Source: Atopobiaceae bacterium
Lineage (GTDB): Bacteria > Actinomycetota > Coriobacteriia > Coriobacteriales > Atopobiaceae
Assembly (NCBI GenBank): GCA_017545665.1
Contig: JAFWKQ010000048.1
Span: forward strand, 23,873-87,872
Direction of reading: 5' to 3'
Length of the DNA stretch: 64,000 nt
Below, piece after piece: positions 32,098-40,612 of the stretch. The position numbers and the translations under genes were made by a program. Within the stretch, counting starts at the first letter, position 1. Each line of letters opens with the position of its first letter. Below the pieces are notes generated by a model. That model was not told the DNA's origin. It made no database searches and saw only the letters and a program-made list of their open reading frames with translations.

Positions 32098-34641
32098 ATG
32101 GCCAACAGCGATTCGATTCACGCGCCCAAGGACCGTTTGGAATCTCGCGTCACGCGTGCGACCGACGGCTACCTCGAAGAGGTGCTTGCAGGACAAAAGC
32201 CTCTGCTCTTTGACGGTGGTATGGGCACGATGTTGCAGAAGGCGGGACTTGCTGCGGGAGCGGCGCCTGAGCTGCTGTGTCTTACGGATCCAACAAAGAT
32301 AACGGCAATACACGCTGCCTACGTTACGGCAGGCAGCGATGTGGTAACCACCAACACCTTTGGCGCCAACGCGCTCAAGCTTGCCGAGGCGGCGCATGCC
32401 GCGGGTCTTGTGCGCGTGCCAACCGTAACGCAGGTGTTCGAAGCTGCGGTGGCCTGCGCGCGGGCGGCGAACCCCCGCTACGTGGCCGCAGACATTGGCC
32501 CCACCGGCTCTCTGCTGCGTCCCTTGGGCACGCTGAGCTTTGACGATGCGTACGATCTGTTCGCTGAGCAGGTGTGTGCGGCGCGAGATGCCGGAGCGGA
32601 CCTGGTGGTAATCGAGACCATGGCCGACATTCTGGAAGCCAAGGCGGCGGTGCTCGCCGCAAAGGAAAACTGCGACTTGCCCATATTCTGCACGATGACG
32701 TTTGGAGAGGACGGCCGTACGTTTTTGGGCACGACACCCGAGGTGGCGGCAGTCACGCTCGGCGCGTTGGGCGTGGATGTGCTGGGAATCAACTGCTCGC
32801 TGGGGCCGGCAGACGTGGCTCCTCTGGCAGAGCGCATGATAGCGTGGTCGCCGTGTCCGGTAATGGTGCAGGCCAACGCGGGCCTTCCCAGCGTGGTGGA
32901 TGGCCAAACCGTCTACGACATCGAGCCGCGTGCGTACTGTGAGGCAGTAGCGCCCATGCTTCGCGCAGGGGTGAGCGTGGTGGGAGGTTGCTGCGGCACC
33001 ACCCCCGAATACATCGCGGGACTCAGAGAACTCATTGCTACGCATGGGCCGACCCACGAATCCCGGCCTGTTTCCACGCATCCGTTCGTGGTTACCAGCG
33101 CCCAGCAGCCCTTCTCACTCGAGGCCGGACAGGTGGGCGTCATTGGCGAGCGGATAAACCCTACGGGCAAGAAGCGCCTAAAGGAGGCGTTGCGCACCAG
33201 CAACTACGACTACGTTTTGGGTGAGGCCATAAAGCAAGAGCGCGCGGGTGCGCAGGTGCTAGACGTCAACGCCGGCCTGCCCGAAATCGACGAGCGCGCT
33301 ACGCTGGTGCGCCTGGTAGAGGAGCTGCAAGGCGTAACTACGCTGCCGCTGCAAATCGACTCCACCGACCCTGCGGCCATAGAGGCGGCGGTGCGTGTGT
33401 ATCCGGGCAAGCCCATCATCAACAGCGTCAGCGGCAAGCAGGAGTCCTTGGATGCCATTCTGCCGCTCGCTCGGCACTATGGCTGCGCGGTGGTAGCCCT
33501 TACTTTGGACGAAGACGGCATACCCTCCACGGCCGAGGGGCGCCTCGCGGTGGCAAAGCGAATCGTTGCGGCCTGCGACCAGCAAGGCATCGCCCGCGAG
33601 GATGTGCTCGTGGATTGTCTTACCATGGCGGCCTCCACCAACCAGGATGCGCCGCGAGCCATTCTGGAAGCTGTGCATGCCACAAAGGCCGAGCTTCCGG
33701 GCGTGCGCACGGTGTTGGGCGTGAGCAACATCAGCTTTGGTCTGCCGTTCCGAGAGCTTCTTAACGCCACGTTCCTTACCGCAGCCTTTGCGGCCGGGTT
33801 GGATCTGGCCATCATGAACCCGCTCTCCCAGCGCTTTATGGATGCGGTTTGTGCATGGCGTGTGTTCAACGGAGAAGACCAGGGCGCGCAAGCATACATT
33901 GCGGCCAACGCAGGCCGTACGGACGGCGCGAGCTCGGCCGCTGCGACAAACGCCTCGAACGCGTCGGCAGCCGCGCAGGATGCAGCCGCGAGCAATGTGT
34001 CTGCCACGGATCCCCATACACCCGCGGATCAGGTGCAAAGTGGCGTGCTGGAAGGGCGCGCGGAGACGGTGTCTAAGGCAACGCAAGCCCTCCTAAGTGA
34101 GGGCGTGGATCCGCTCGCCATCGTTAACGACGTGCTCATTCCCGCGCTGGACCGGGTGGGCGACCTCTTTGAGAAGGGCACGTTCTTCCTGCCGCAGCTC
34201 ATGGCCTCGGCAGAGGCGGCCAAGGCGGGCTTTGGCGTCGTGCGTGAGGTGGCGTCGGCCAGCGACGTCTCCGCAAAGGGTCACATTGCCTTGGCCACCG
34301 TAAAGGGCGACATCCACGACATCGGGAAGAACATCGTCAAGATGCTTCTGGAAAACTACGGCTACCAAGTGCACGACATGGGTCGCGACGTGGATCCGCA
34401 GGCGTTCGTGGACGAGGTCGTGCGCCATCACATTGCCCTTGCGGGACTCAGCGCGCTTATGACCACAACGGTTCCGGCGATGGCCCAAACCATCGAGCTC
34501 CTGCGCGATCAGGCTCCGTGGTGCAAGGTAATGGTGGGCGGAGCGGTTTTGAATCCCGAGTACGCGCGTATGGTGGGCGCCGACTACTACGCGAAGGACG
34601 CCAGCGAGGCGGCACGCGTTGCGGCGGAGGTGTTGGACTGA
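32098..34641 (+). CDS. metH: Cobalamin-dependent methionine synthase, without activation domain
   Basis: The 847-residue enzyme transfers a methyl group from methyl-THF via cobalamin to homocysteine. The homocysteine module (about 1-315) has GGMGTML, GINCS and the zinc site GGCCGT. The pterin module follows (GERINPTGKK near 350, DVNAG). An Ala/Asn/Ser-rich linker of about 40 residues (620-660) precedes the cobalamin cap and binding domain, with the ligand motif GDIHDIGKN near 742. It stops there: the usual 330-residue activation domain is missing and supplied by the gene at 31202. AAAAGGAG precedes the ATG. Confidence 0.95.
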   Translation: MANSDSIHAPKDRLESRVTRATDGYLEEVLAGQKPLLFDGGMGTMLQKAGLAAGAAPELLCLTDPTKITAIHAAYVTAGSDVVTTNTFGANALKLAEAAHAAGLVRVPTVTQVFEAAVACARAANPRYVAADIGPTGSLLRPLGTLSFDDAYDLFAEQVCAARDAGADLVVIETMADILEAKAAVLAAKENCDLPIFCTMTFGEDGRTFLGTTPEVAAVTLGALGVDVLGINCSLGPADVAPLAERMIAWSPCPVMVQANAGLPSVVDGQTVYDIEPRAYCEAVAPMLRAGVSVVGGCCGTTPEYIAGLRELIATHGPTHESRPVSTHPFVVTSAQQPFSLEAGQVGVIGERINPTGKKRLKEALRTSNYDYVLGEAIKQERAGAQVLDVNAGLPEIDERATLVRLVEELQGVTTLPLQIDSTDPAAIEAAVRVYPGKPIINSVSGKQESLDAILPLARHYGCAVVALTLDEDGIPSTAEGRLAVAKRIVAACDQQGIAREDVLVDCLTMAASTNQDAPRAILEAVHATKAELPGVRTVLGVSNISFGLPFRELLNATFLTAAFAAGLDLAIMNPLSQRFMDAVCAWRVFNGEDQGAQAYIAANAGRTDGASSAAATNASNASAAAQDAAASNVSATDPHTPADQVQSGVLEGRAETVSKATQALLSEGVDPLAIVNDVLIPALDRVGDLFEKGTFFLPQLMASAEAAKAGFGVVREVASASDVSAKGHIALATVKGDIHDIGKNIVKMLLENYGYQVHDMGRDVDPQAFVDEVVRHHIALAGLSALMTTTVPAMAQTIELLRDQAPWCKVMVGGAVLNPEYARMVGADYYAKDASEAARVAAEVLD

Positions 34642-34677
34642 AAAGCTGACAAGGGGACAGGTCACTTGTCAGCTTTT
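34641..34677 (+). terminator. metH terminator made from the family C palindrome
   Basis: 13-bp arms, AAAAGCTGACAAG and its complement, flank GGGGACAGGTCA. The last base of the stop codon is the first base of the stem and TTTT ends it. It is the third copy of the palindrome seen twice at 18318-18401. Confidence 0.85.
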
Positions 34678-34690
34678 GAATCCGAGTCGC

Positions 34691-34994
34691 AAAAAAAGGC
34701 GGCCCTTAAGGCCGCCTGCATTTTCCTAGAACTTTGGACTCACCCTCTCGCGCTATCCACGACCGCCGGTCCGTCCCTAGGTTGTGTTCCTGCGCGACTG
34801 CATCGGTTCTTCCGAATGTCGACTTCTAACTGACTTGGCGCTTACCGTTCGCCTTCGTAAGCCTGCTTCTGCTAAGGCCTCATGCTAACTCGGGACACGC
34901 AACGCCAGTCGCGGGAACCTTATGACTCGTTTTGCTGTGCACTGGCATCACCCCCTGTGTACGATCGCCCCAATTCGTTGCGATCTGTTTTGAT
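34691..34994 (-). ncRNA. Candidate structured non-coding RNA of about 300 nt
   Basis: No frame looks coding in 34678-35171. On the minus strand the region ends in a strong intrinsic terminator (GGCGGCC...GGCCGCC at 34698-34716, then seven T). Within it a 13-bp long-range helix pairs 34906-34918 with 34786-34800 (one 2-nt bulge). A second helix pairs 34773-34781 with 34725-34739 (6-nt bulge). Smaller hairpins include GCTTAC/GTAAGC and GACC-GGC-GGTC. I compared it with RNase P, tmRNA, SRP and T-box signatures and found none of their invariant motifs. It may be 6S-like or a new class. Confidence 0.5.
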
Positions 34995-35000
34995 ATCTCG

Positions 35001-35028
35001 ACTATAGTTGAAGCGGCTTAAATGTACA
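35001..35028 (-). promoter_or_regulatory. Possible promoter for the structured RNA
   Basis: On the minus strand TGTACA and TATAGT are separated by 16 bp. This would start transcription near 34994. Match to consensus is moderate (4/6 and 5/6). Confidence 0.35.
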
Positions 35029-35171
35029 GTAATTAATGGACAATTGACGGTGACTGGCTCAATTTTAGCTGTGAGCGGCACGATCTTCGAACAGGGTCAG
35101 CGATTTATAGAAGACAATCTCAAAATTATGGTTGATAAGTGCGGGGTGTTCGTAGTAACATACATTTCTAC

Positions 35172-35258
35172 GCGGGCGTGGCGGAATTGGCAGACGCGTA
35201 CGGTTCAGGTCCGTATGGGGGCAACCCCGTGAAGGTTCAAGTCCTTTCGCCCGCACCA
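35172..35258 (+). tRNA. tRNA-Leu (CAG anticodon)
   Basis: The acceptor stem GCGGGCG pairs with CGCCCGC, followed by encoded A-CCA. The anticodon stem TACGG/CCGTA holds the loop TTCAGGT, anticodon CAG. A long variable arm (GGGG-GCAA-CCCC) marks class II, and the T-loop is GGTTCAAGTCC. It reads CUG codons. Confidence 0.97.
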
Positions 35259-35269
35259 TAGCATTACGA

Positions 35270-35298
35270 GCGACCTTGCACGAGCAGGTCGCTTTTTC
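35270..35298 (+). terminator. Terminator of tRNA-Leu
   Basis: GCGACCT and AGGTCGC form a 7-bp stem with a 9-nt loop, followed by TTTTT. It starts 12 nt after the tRNA. Confidence 0.88.
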
Positions 35299-35369
35299 AT
35301 TTTAAGAGCCAAGGAATGCGTTGCGGGGGAACGCGCTGTAGGGTTGCGAGGGGCCTGCAGAGCCCAAGA

Positions 35370-38300
35370 TCAACCCAACAGCTCCCCAAGCTTCTCCATA
35401 ATCGCGGGAACGTCGTACGGTTTTGTGAGGTACCCGTTCATGCCGGTATCCAGCGCGACCTTTCGATCCTCCTCAAAGGCGTTTGCCGTAACAGCCACAA
35501 TGGGAACCTCTGCCTTTTCTCTATCGTCCAGTGAACGAATTCGCTTCGTCGCCTCATAGCCATCCATGTTGGGCATTTGAATGTCCATTAGAATGATGTC
35601 GAAGTATCCGGCGGGCGCAGCCTCGATTTTCTCTACGGCCTCTACGCCATCGTGGGCAATCTCGACGGCGAGTCCATTTCCCGTGAGTATTGCCTCTGCG
35701 ATCATCTGGTTCATCTCGTTGTCCTCTGCCAAAAGGACACGCTTTCCCAAGAGATTCGGCGTCGCCGGCGTTTCGCCCTGCCCCTCAGGCTTCTCGTTTT
35801 GGGCATCCATGAACGGCTGTGCCAGCACGCTTCGCAACTCGGACATGAACAGTGGCTTTGAGCAGAAAGCCGTCACTCCGGCCTCTTTTGCCTCATCCTC
35901 TATGTCTGCCCAGTCATATGCCGTCAGGATGATGATCGGCGCACTGTCTCCAATTTCCTTGCGGATTCTGCGCACCGTCTCTATGCCGTTGAGGTCCGGC
36001 ATCAGCCAGTCGACTATATAGACCTGGAACTCGTCGCCCTGATCTATTGCCTCCTTGGCACGTATTACGGCCTCCTTGCCGTAATTGGTCCAATCGGGCC
36101 TCATCCCAACTTCGCGTAGCATTGAGCATATGGAAAGGCACGTGTTGGTATCGTCGTCCGCTACGAGCGCCCGAAGTCCCTTTAGCTCTGGCAGCGGATC
36201 GAGCTTGGTGGAAACGGAGCTTATCTTGCATGGAAGCTCTACTACGAATTCGCTGCCCTCGCCCTCGGCAGAATGCACCGTTATTACGCCACCCATCATG
36301 TCGACGATGTTCTTCGTAATCGCCATTCCAAGCCCGGTTCCCTGAATACCGCTAACCGTGCTTGTCTTTTCGCGGGTAAACGCCTCAAAGATCGTCTTCT
36401 GGAATTCCTCGCTCATGCCGATGCCATTGTCTTTAATGCGGAACTCAAAGCAGGCGAGGTCGTTGGCTGGCGATGGCTTTTCGATAATCCGGAAGCTAAT
36501 GGTCCCTCCGGCCGGAGTGAACTTGATCGCATTGGACAGGATGTTCAGAAGTATCTGATTCAGGCGGAGTTTGTCCGTAACAATGTCCTCGTGCACGACG
36601 TCCTGCGTGTCGATGAACAGCTCCAGCTGCTTGGAGTCGATGTTCGGCAGAATGATCGTTCTTAGGTCGTGGATTACGTCGGGGAGATGCACGTCGGTCT
36701 CTTCGATGGTAACCTTGCCGCTCTCGATGCGGCTCATGTCCAGCACGTCGTTGATGAGCGACAGGAGATGCTGGCTCGATATTGAGATTTTCTCGAGGTA
36801 GTCCAGCACCTGCTCCTTGTTGTCGATGTGAGATGCCGCCAGGGCGGTGAAGCCCACGATGGCGTTCATCGGTGTGCGAATGTCGTGGGACATGTTGTTG
36901 AGAAAGGCGGTCTTGGCGCGGTTGGCATGCTCCGCCGCAATGAGCGCGTCGGAAAGTGCCCTCTGGCTCTCGGCGAGCTCGTTGTTCTTTGCCTCAAGCT
37001 CCAGGCGTGCGGTCTCCTTTTCTGCGACCTCCCTCTTCGTGCGACGTACGTCGCGGACCAGCAGCGCAACGATAATTGCAACAATCGCGAGGATGATAAG
37101 GGCGATGAGGGCCGTATGGTCCCTTAGCGCGTCAACAAAATCGTAGGTGTACAGTCCGCTGGTATATCGGTACGAGATGCTCTGCGCGTAATCGGCGCCC
37201 AGCACGTTGATTCCACGGTTGAGGAGCTTTAGCAGCCCCTCGTTGCCGATTTCCACGCCAAAGCATCTGGCATCGTTGTAGGTGGTTTGGTAGAGGGAGA
37301 GGTCCTCGTACTTTCTGTTTCGCAGAATGTCGTTTGCACGAAGGCCGTTAAGCGTTACGCATCCCGCCCTGCCGGCAAGAACGGCGTCGAGGCACTCCTC
37401 GCTCGACGGGTAGAACGTGATTTCCGCATTGGGGTAATTTGCCTGGACGAAGTAATACTGCATGCTGTTGTTCTCGTTTACGGCGAAGTGCTCTGTGGTC
37501 TTATCGCTGAATTCGCCTTTGTAGACCAGTTCGGCAGGTGACGAGGACACGGGGCTGGACAGATAGATTCCGTTTTCTTCCGAATAGTAAAGTCCTCCAC
37601 CCACGGGGAAGGCCACGTCTATATCGCCCGACCGTATTGCGGCGATCATGTTGTCGTAGCTTGCGTAGGCCGTGTAGGATACAGCCATGTCTCGCATTCC
37701 CAGCGTATTGAGGATGTTGGGGACGATGTCTTTAACAATGCCCGTTACCTCGCCTTGCTCGTTGGTATCGCTGTAGGGAAGGTAGTTATCCAAATAGCCC
37801 ACACGGAGCGAAGAGTGGGTGCTCATCCACTCCTTCTCCGATTGCGAGAAGGCCCTGGCCGTAACGCTGGAGGAATAGTACTTTGCCCTCAGGGTATTCA
37901 GGTAGTTGGGCTCTTCTGCGGCAAGGAGCGTCTGCGCGGAATTGAGCTCCGATAGAAGGTCGGGCCGATTGATGCTCGCGCAGAGGTAGTAATCCGATGC
38001 ACCAAAAATGCCGAGCACCTCTGCATGCTCTCTGCTGTGGGCGCCGTCGCTTTCTGCGGCGAGCACGTCCACGTCTTGAGAGTCGAAGGCTTCGAACAGC
38101 TGCGTGTAGTCGGAATAAGTAACGACCTCCGCCGACACATGGTGGTCTTCTAGGTACGTGTTCAGGGCACCAACCATCGCGCTGTCCAGCACGCCGATTC
38201 TGCGCCCGGCCAACGTGGCGGGCTCGGTGGTAATCCTTGAGTCTGCTTCGTGTTTGACGAGGTAGTAAGACTCGCTGCCCATCACGGCGTCCGGATAGGC

Positions 38301-38651
38301 AATCAGCGAGGCTCGGTCCTCTTTCCATGCGAGGCCTGCGAGCAAATCGATCTTGCCGTCAAGAAGCGCCTGATAGAGCTCGCCGAAGTCGCCATAGACG
38401 TATTCATACCTCCAGCCCGTGTACTCCGACAGCTTTTGATAGTACTCGTAGGCATAGCCCGTCTTGATTGCGCCTTCACGTGCCCCTTCTTGGAACACCT
38501 CGTTCTCGTAGTAGCCCACGCGGACGGTGGTCGTATTGGTGTTGGCATAGGCAACGTTGCAGAGGACGAAGGCCATGGCAACGGCCATACAGACAATGGA
38601 AACGAGGCGGAACAGCCACGACCGGCGAAGTTTGTTTTTAATCCTCTCCAT
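35370..38651 (-). CDS. Hybrid histidine kinase with double SBP sensor and two receiver domains
   Basis: The 1093-residue membrane protein shares its sensor with the genes at 9167 and 13724: anchor helix, two SBP_bac_3 domains (about 40-490) and a membrane helix (about 510-535). A short coiled coil leads to HisKA (NNMSHDIRTPMNAI, His 589) and HATPase (NAIKFTPAGG, DNGIGMS, GTGLGMAI). Two receiver domains follow with phospho-acceptor Asp 881 and Asp 1023. No HPt domain is included, so phosphate must pass to a partner elsewhere or act internally. No DNA-binding partner is adjacent. The ATG follows AAAGGATAGGCA. It is a single gene read toward the tRNA terminator. Confidence 0.9.
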   Translation of the reverse strand: MERIKNKLRRSWLFRLVSIVCMAVAMAFVLCNVAYANTNTTTVRVGYYENEVFQEGAREGAIKTGYAYEYYQKLSEYTGWRYEYVYGDFGELYQALLDGKIDLLAGLAWKEDRASLIAYPDAVMGSESYYLVKHEADSRITTEPATLAGRRIGVLDSAMVGALNTYLEDHHVSAEVVTYSDYTQLFEAFDSQDVDVLAAESDGAHSREHAEVLGIFGASDYYLCASINRPDLLSELNSAQTLLAAEEPNYLNTLRAKYYSSSVTARAFSQSEKEWMSTHSSLRVGYLDNYLPYSDTNEQGEVTGIVKDIVPNILNTLGMRDMAVSYTAYASYDNMIAAIRSGDIDVAFPVGGGLYYSEENGIYLSSPVSSSPAELVYKGEFSDKTTEHFAVNENNSMQYYFVQANYPNAEITFYPSSEECLDAVLAGRAGCVTLNGLRANDILRNRKYEDLSLYQTTYNDARCFGVEIGNEGLLKLLNRGINVLGADYAQSISYRYTSGLYTYDFVDALRDHTALIALIILAIVAIIVALLVRDVRRTKREVAEKETARLELEAKNNELAESQRALSDALIAAEHANRAKTAFLNNMSHDIRTPMNAIVGFTALAASHIDNKEQVLDYLEKISISSQHLLSLINDVLDMSRIESGKVTIEETDVHLPDVIHDLRTIILPNIDSKQLELFIDTQDVVHEDIVTDKLRLNQILLNILSNAIKFTPAGGTISFRIIEKPSPANDLACFEFRIKDNGIGMSEEFQKTIFEAFTREKTSTVSGIQGTGLGMAITKNIVDMMGGVITVHSAEGEGSEFVVELPCKISSVSTKLDPLPELKGLRALVADDDTNTCLSICSMLREVGMRPDWTNYGKEAVIRAKEAIDQGDEFQVYIVDWLMPDLNGIETVRRIRKEIGDSAPIIILTAYDWADIEDEAKEAGVTAFCSKPLFMSELRSVLAQPFMDAQNEKPEGQGETPATPNLLGKRVLLAEDNEMNQMIAEAILTGNGLAVEIAHDGVEAVEKIEAAPAGYFDIILMDIQMPNMDGYEATKRIRSLDDREKAEVPIVAVTANAFEEDRKVALDTGMNGYLTKPYDVPAIMEKLGELLG

Positions 38652-38687
38652 TGCCTATCCTTTCGCCCATGCAGGCTGGCAACGTGG

Positions 38688-38732
38688 TTTTGTCAAACGG
38701 ACGTCGCTTCCGCCCTGACAAAATCTATTATA
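38688..38732 (-). promoter_or_regulatory. Promoter region and leader hairpin of the hybrid kinase
   Basis: A perfect TATAAT lies at 38727-38732 on the minus strand; no good -35 was found, so activator dependence is possible. Just downstream TTTTGTCA (38688-38695) and TGACAAAA (38716-38723) form an inverted repeat that could be an operator or a leader hairpin. Confidence 0.45.
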
Positions 38733-38819
38733 CGCGGAGCTTTCCTGCTGCCGCTTGGGGTCATATTCGAGCATGGCCTACGTAGCCCGTTCGCACACCG
38801 CGCCCGCGCGGTTCGCTAG

Positions 38820-38862
38820 CGGCTCTGCGCTCACTTCGCTCGCTCGCTTCGGGAGTCGCCGC
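38820..38862. repeat. GAGCGAGCGAAGCGAGCG palindrome, copy 3 (inverted)
   Basis: Contains the reverse complement of the 31943 and 7116 segments (GCGGCTC, then GCTCACTTCGCTCGCTCGCTTC, then GAGTCGCC) in GC-rich DNA. The 346-bp gap 38652-38997 also holds the kinase promoter and the cupin ribosome binding site; no gene was recognised. Confidence 0.75.
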
Positions 38863-38997
38863 CCGCGGGACGGCGGGGCACGGGGCAGACGGCCATGCGT
38901 GGTGCGCATGGGTAGGAATTGTCAATAGTCATTGGTAATCTTGTTTCTTTGACGCTACGATTGTGCTAAGGGAAAGACTGCCAAAAAGGAGAAGAGC

Positions 38998-39432
38998 ATG
39001 GCAAAGACGATGGATCGCGCAGAGTTTGAGCAGATGGATGCCTTCGGCATTGGGGACGACAACCCCGCCCAGGAGTACTTCCAAGGCAAGACCTACCTCA
39101 AGGTGCTCACCGACGAGGGTTGTGCCACGCCTCTGTACAATGTTACCTTCACGCCAGGCTGCCGCAACAACTGGCACGTGCATCACGCCACGTCAGGCGG
39201 CGGACAAGTGCTCGTGTGCACGGCGGGAGAGGGTTGGTACCAGGAGTGGGGTAAGCCTGCCGTGAGCCTTACGCCTGGCACCGTCATCACCATCCCCGCA
39301 AACGTCAAGCACTGGCATGGCGCCAAGGCCGACAGTTGGTTTAGCCACGTGGCCGTGGAGGTGCCGGGTGAGGACGGTTGGAACGAGTGGCTCGAGCCGG
39401 TGGATGCCGACGACTACGCGGCGCTGGCATAG
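38998..39432 (+). CDS. Small cupin-domain protein
   Basis: A single 144-residue cupin barrel. The first metal-binding motif reads WHVHHATSGGGQVLVC and the second PANVKHWHGAKADSW, so three His ligands are available. Related proteins are often fused to or found beside carboxymuconolactone decarboxylase-like proteins or act as simple oxidoreductases; no substrate can be assigned. AAAAAGGAGAAGAGC precedes the ATG. It lies just upstream of the LysR gene on the same strand. Confidence 0.82.
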   Translation: MAKTMDRAEFEQMDAFGIGDDNPAQEYFQGKTYLKVLTDEGCATPLYNVTFTPGCRNNWHVHHATSGGGQVLVCTAGEGWYQEWGKPAVSLTPGTVITIPANVKHWHGAKADSWFSHVAVEVPGEDGWNEWLEPVDADDYAALA

Positions 39433-39481
39433 TCATCATAACGACTGAGGGGACACTCGCAGAAGTCGCGATTTCGTTGAC

Positions 39482-39511
39482 TTGATAACAGCAGGGTATT
39501 GCTCATATACT
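39482..39511 (+). promoter_or_regulatory. Promoter of the LysR gene
   Basis: TTGATA and TATACT are separated by 18 bp. Predicted start is about 30 nt before the GTG at 39552. Confidence 0.55.
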
Positions 39512-39551
39512 GTCATAAGCATTGCATATGTATTTGACAGAGGAGACTGTT

Positions 39552-40445
39552 GTGGAGCTTCGTACCCTGCGCTCGTTTCTTGCCGTGGCACGCGAGGGAA
39601 ACGTCACCCGTGCCGCGCGTCAGCTGCACATTACCCAACCAGCGCTCTCCAGACAGCTGGCAGACCTTGAGCGCGAGATGGGCTGCGCGCTGCTTATTCG
39701 TGAGGCGCGCGGTGTTACGCTCACCGAGCAGGGAATGCTCCTGCGCAAGCGTGCCGAAGAGATCGTAAGCCTGGCCGATCGCACGGAACGCGAGCTGAGG
39801 GCTCCCGCGGCCGAGGTGGAGGGCGACGTGTGGGTGGGTGGTGGCGAATCGCGTGCGATGGCACTTGTGGCGCGAGTTGCCACAGAGATTGCTGCCGAGC
39901 ACCCTGGTGTGCGTCTGCGCGTTCACTCGGGCAACGGCGCCGACGTGCTGGAGCGAGTCGAGCGGGGTTTGCTCGACTTCGGTGTCGTCTTTGGGGGTGA
40001 GCCGGACGCCCGCCACGAGTGGCTGCGACTGCCCCACGAGGATCGCTGGGGGATCCTTTTGCGTCGCGATCACCAGCTGTCAGAGCGTGACGCAATCACA
40101 CTCGACGACCTGCGCGGTGAGCGCCTCATTGTGAGTGGCGAGACTGGCGAGCTTGCTGAGGGTACCCCAACCCTGTTCCGGCGCCTGGTATCCGAGAGCT
40201 TTGACGTGGCCGCAACCTACACGTTGCTCTACAACGCGTCACTGCTCGTTGAGGCAGGTATGGGCGTGGCTGTGTGCTTCGACGGCATTGTGGCGACGGG
40301 GGATGGCACGCCCTTCTCGTTCGTACCGCTTGCGGACGCGCCAACGACGCAAGCCCACCTTGTGTGGAAGCGCTTCCAACCGCTCTCGCGTGCCTGCGAC
40401 CTGTTCCTGCGTGGCATGAAGGAGAATTGCGGCGAGGACTCGTAG
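39552..40445 (+). CDS. LysR-family transcriptional regulator
   Basis: The 297-residue protein has the LysR winged helix-turn-helix at residues 1-60 (ELRTLRSFLAVAREGNVTRAA, QPALSRQLADLE) and a periplasmic-binding-like effector domain. Its likely targets are the cupin upstream or the AEC transporter downstream, which shares its direction. The GTG at 39552 is preferred: GGAG lies 7 nt upstream and the family start VELRTLRSF follows. Longer in-frame ATGs at 39522 and 39528 have no binding site. Confidence 0.9.
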   Translation: MELRTLRSFLAVAREGNVTRAARQLHITQPALSRQLADLEREMGCALLIREARGVTLTEQGMLLRKRAEEIVSLADRTERELRAPAAEVEGDVWVGGGESRAMALVARVATEIAAEHPGVRLRVHSGNGADVLERVERGLLDFGVVFGGEPDARHEWLRLPHEDRWGILLRRDHQLSERDAITLDDLRGERLIVSGETGELAEGTPTLFRRLVSESFDVAATYTLLYNASLLVEAGMGVAVCFDGIVATGDGTPFSFVPLADAPTTQAHLVWKRFQPLSRACDLFLRGMKENCGEDS

Positions 40446-40506
40446 GGGCAGATGAGTCGGGAACGTTGTCTTGTTTGCGATCGCGGTGAGAAACACAGAC
40501 AAAGCA

Positions 40507-40551
40507 TGCATGTAAAACATGATATAGCATAAACGATGTGCATTTAACATG
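40507..40551. promoter_or_regulatory. Repeated AT-rich motif before the AEC transporter gene
   Basis: TGCATGTAAAACATG (40507-40521) and TGCATTTAACATG (40539-40551) lie 32 bp apart, three helical turns. Each has imperfect dyad symmetry. They are plausible operator sites for the LysR protein encoded just upstream. Confidence 0.4.
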
Positions 40552-40612
40552 GCTTATGAAACCCTGTACCATAAAAGGCGTCAAACCCGAGGTGTCCGAA
40601 GAAAGGATTTCC

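Noticed and set aside
34691..34994. RNase P RNA or tmRNA
   Set aside because: The GAAAGTCC core of RNase P and the tRNA-like end and tag codons of tmRNA could not be found on either strand.
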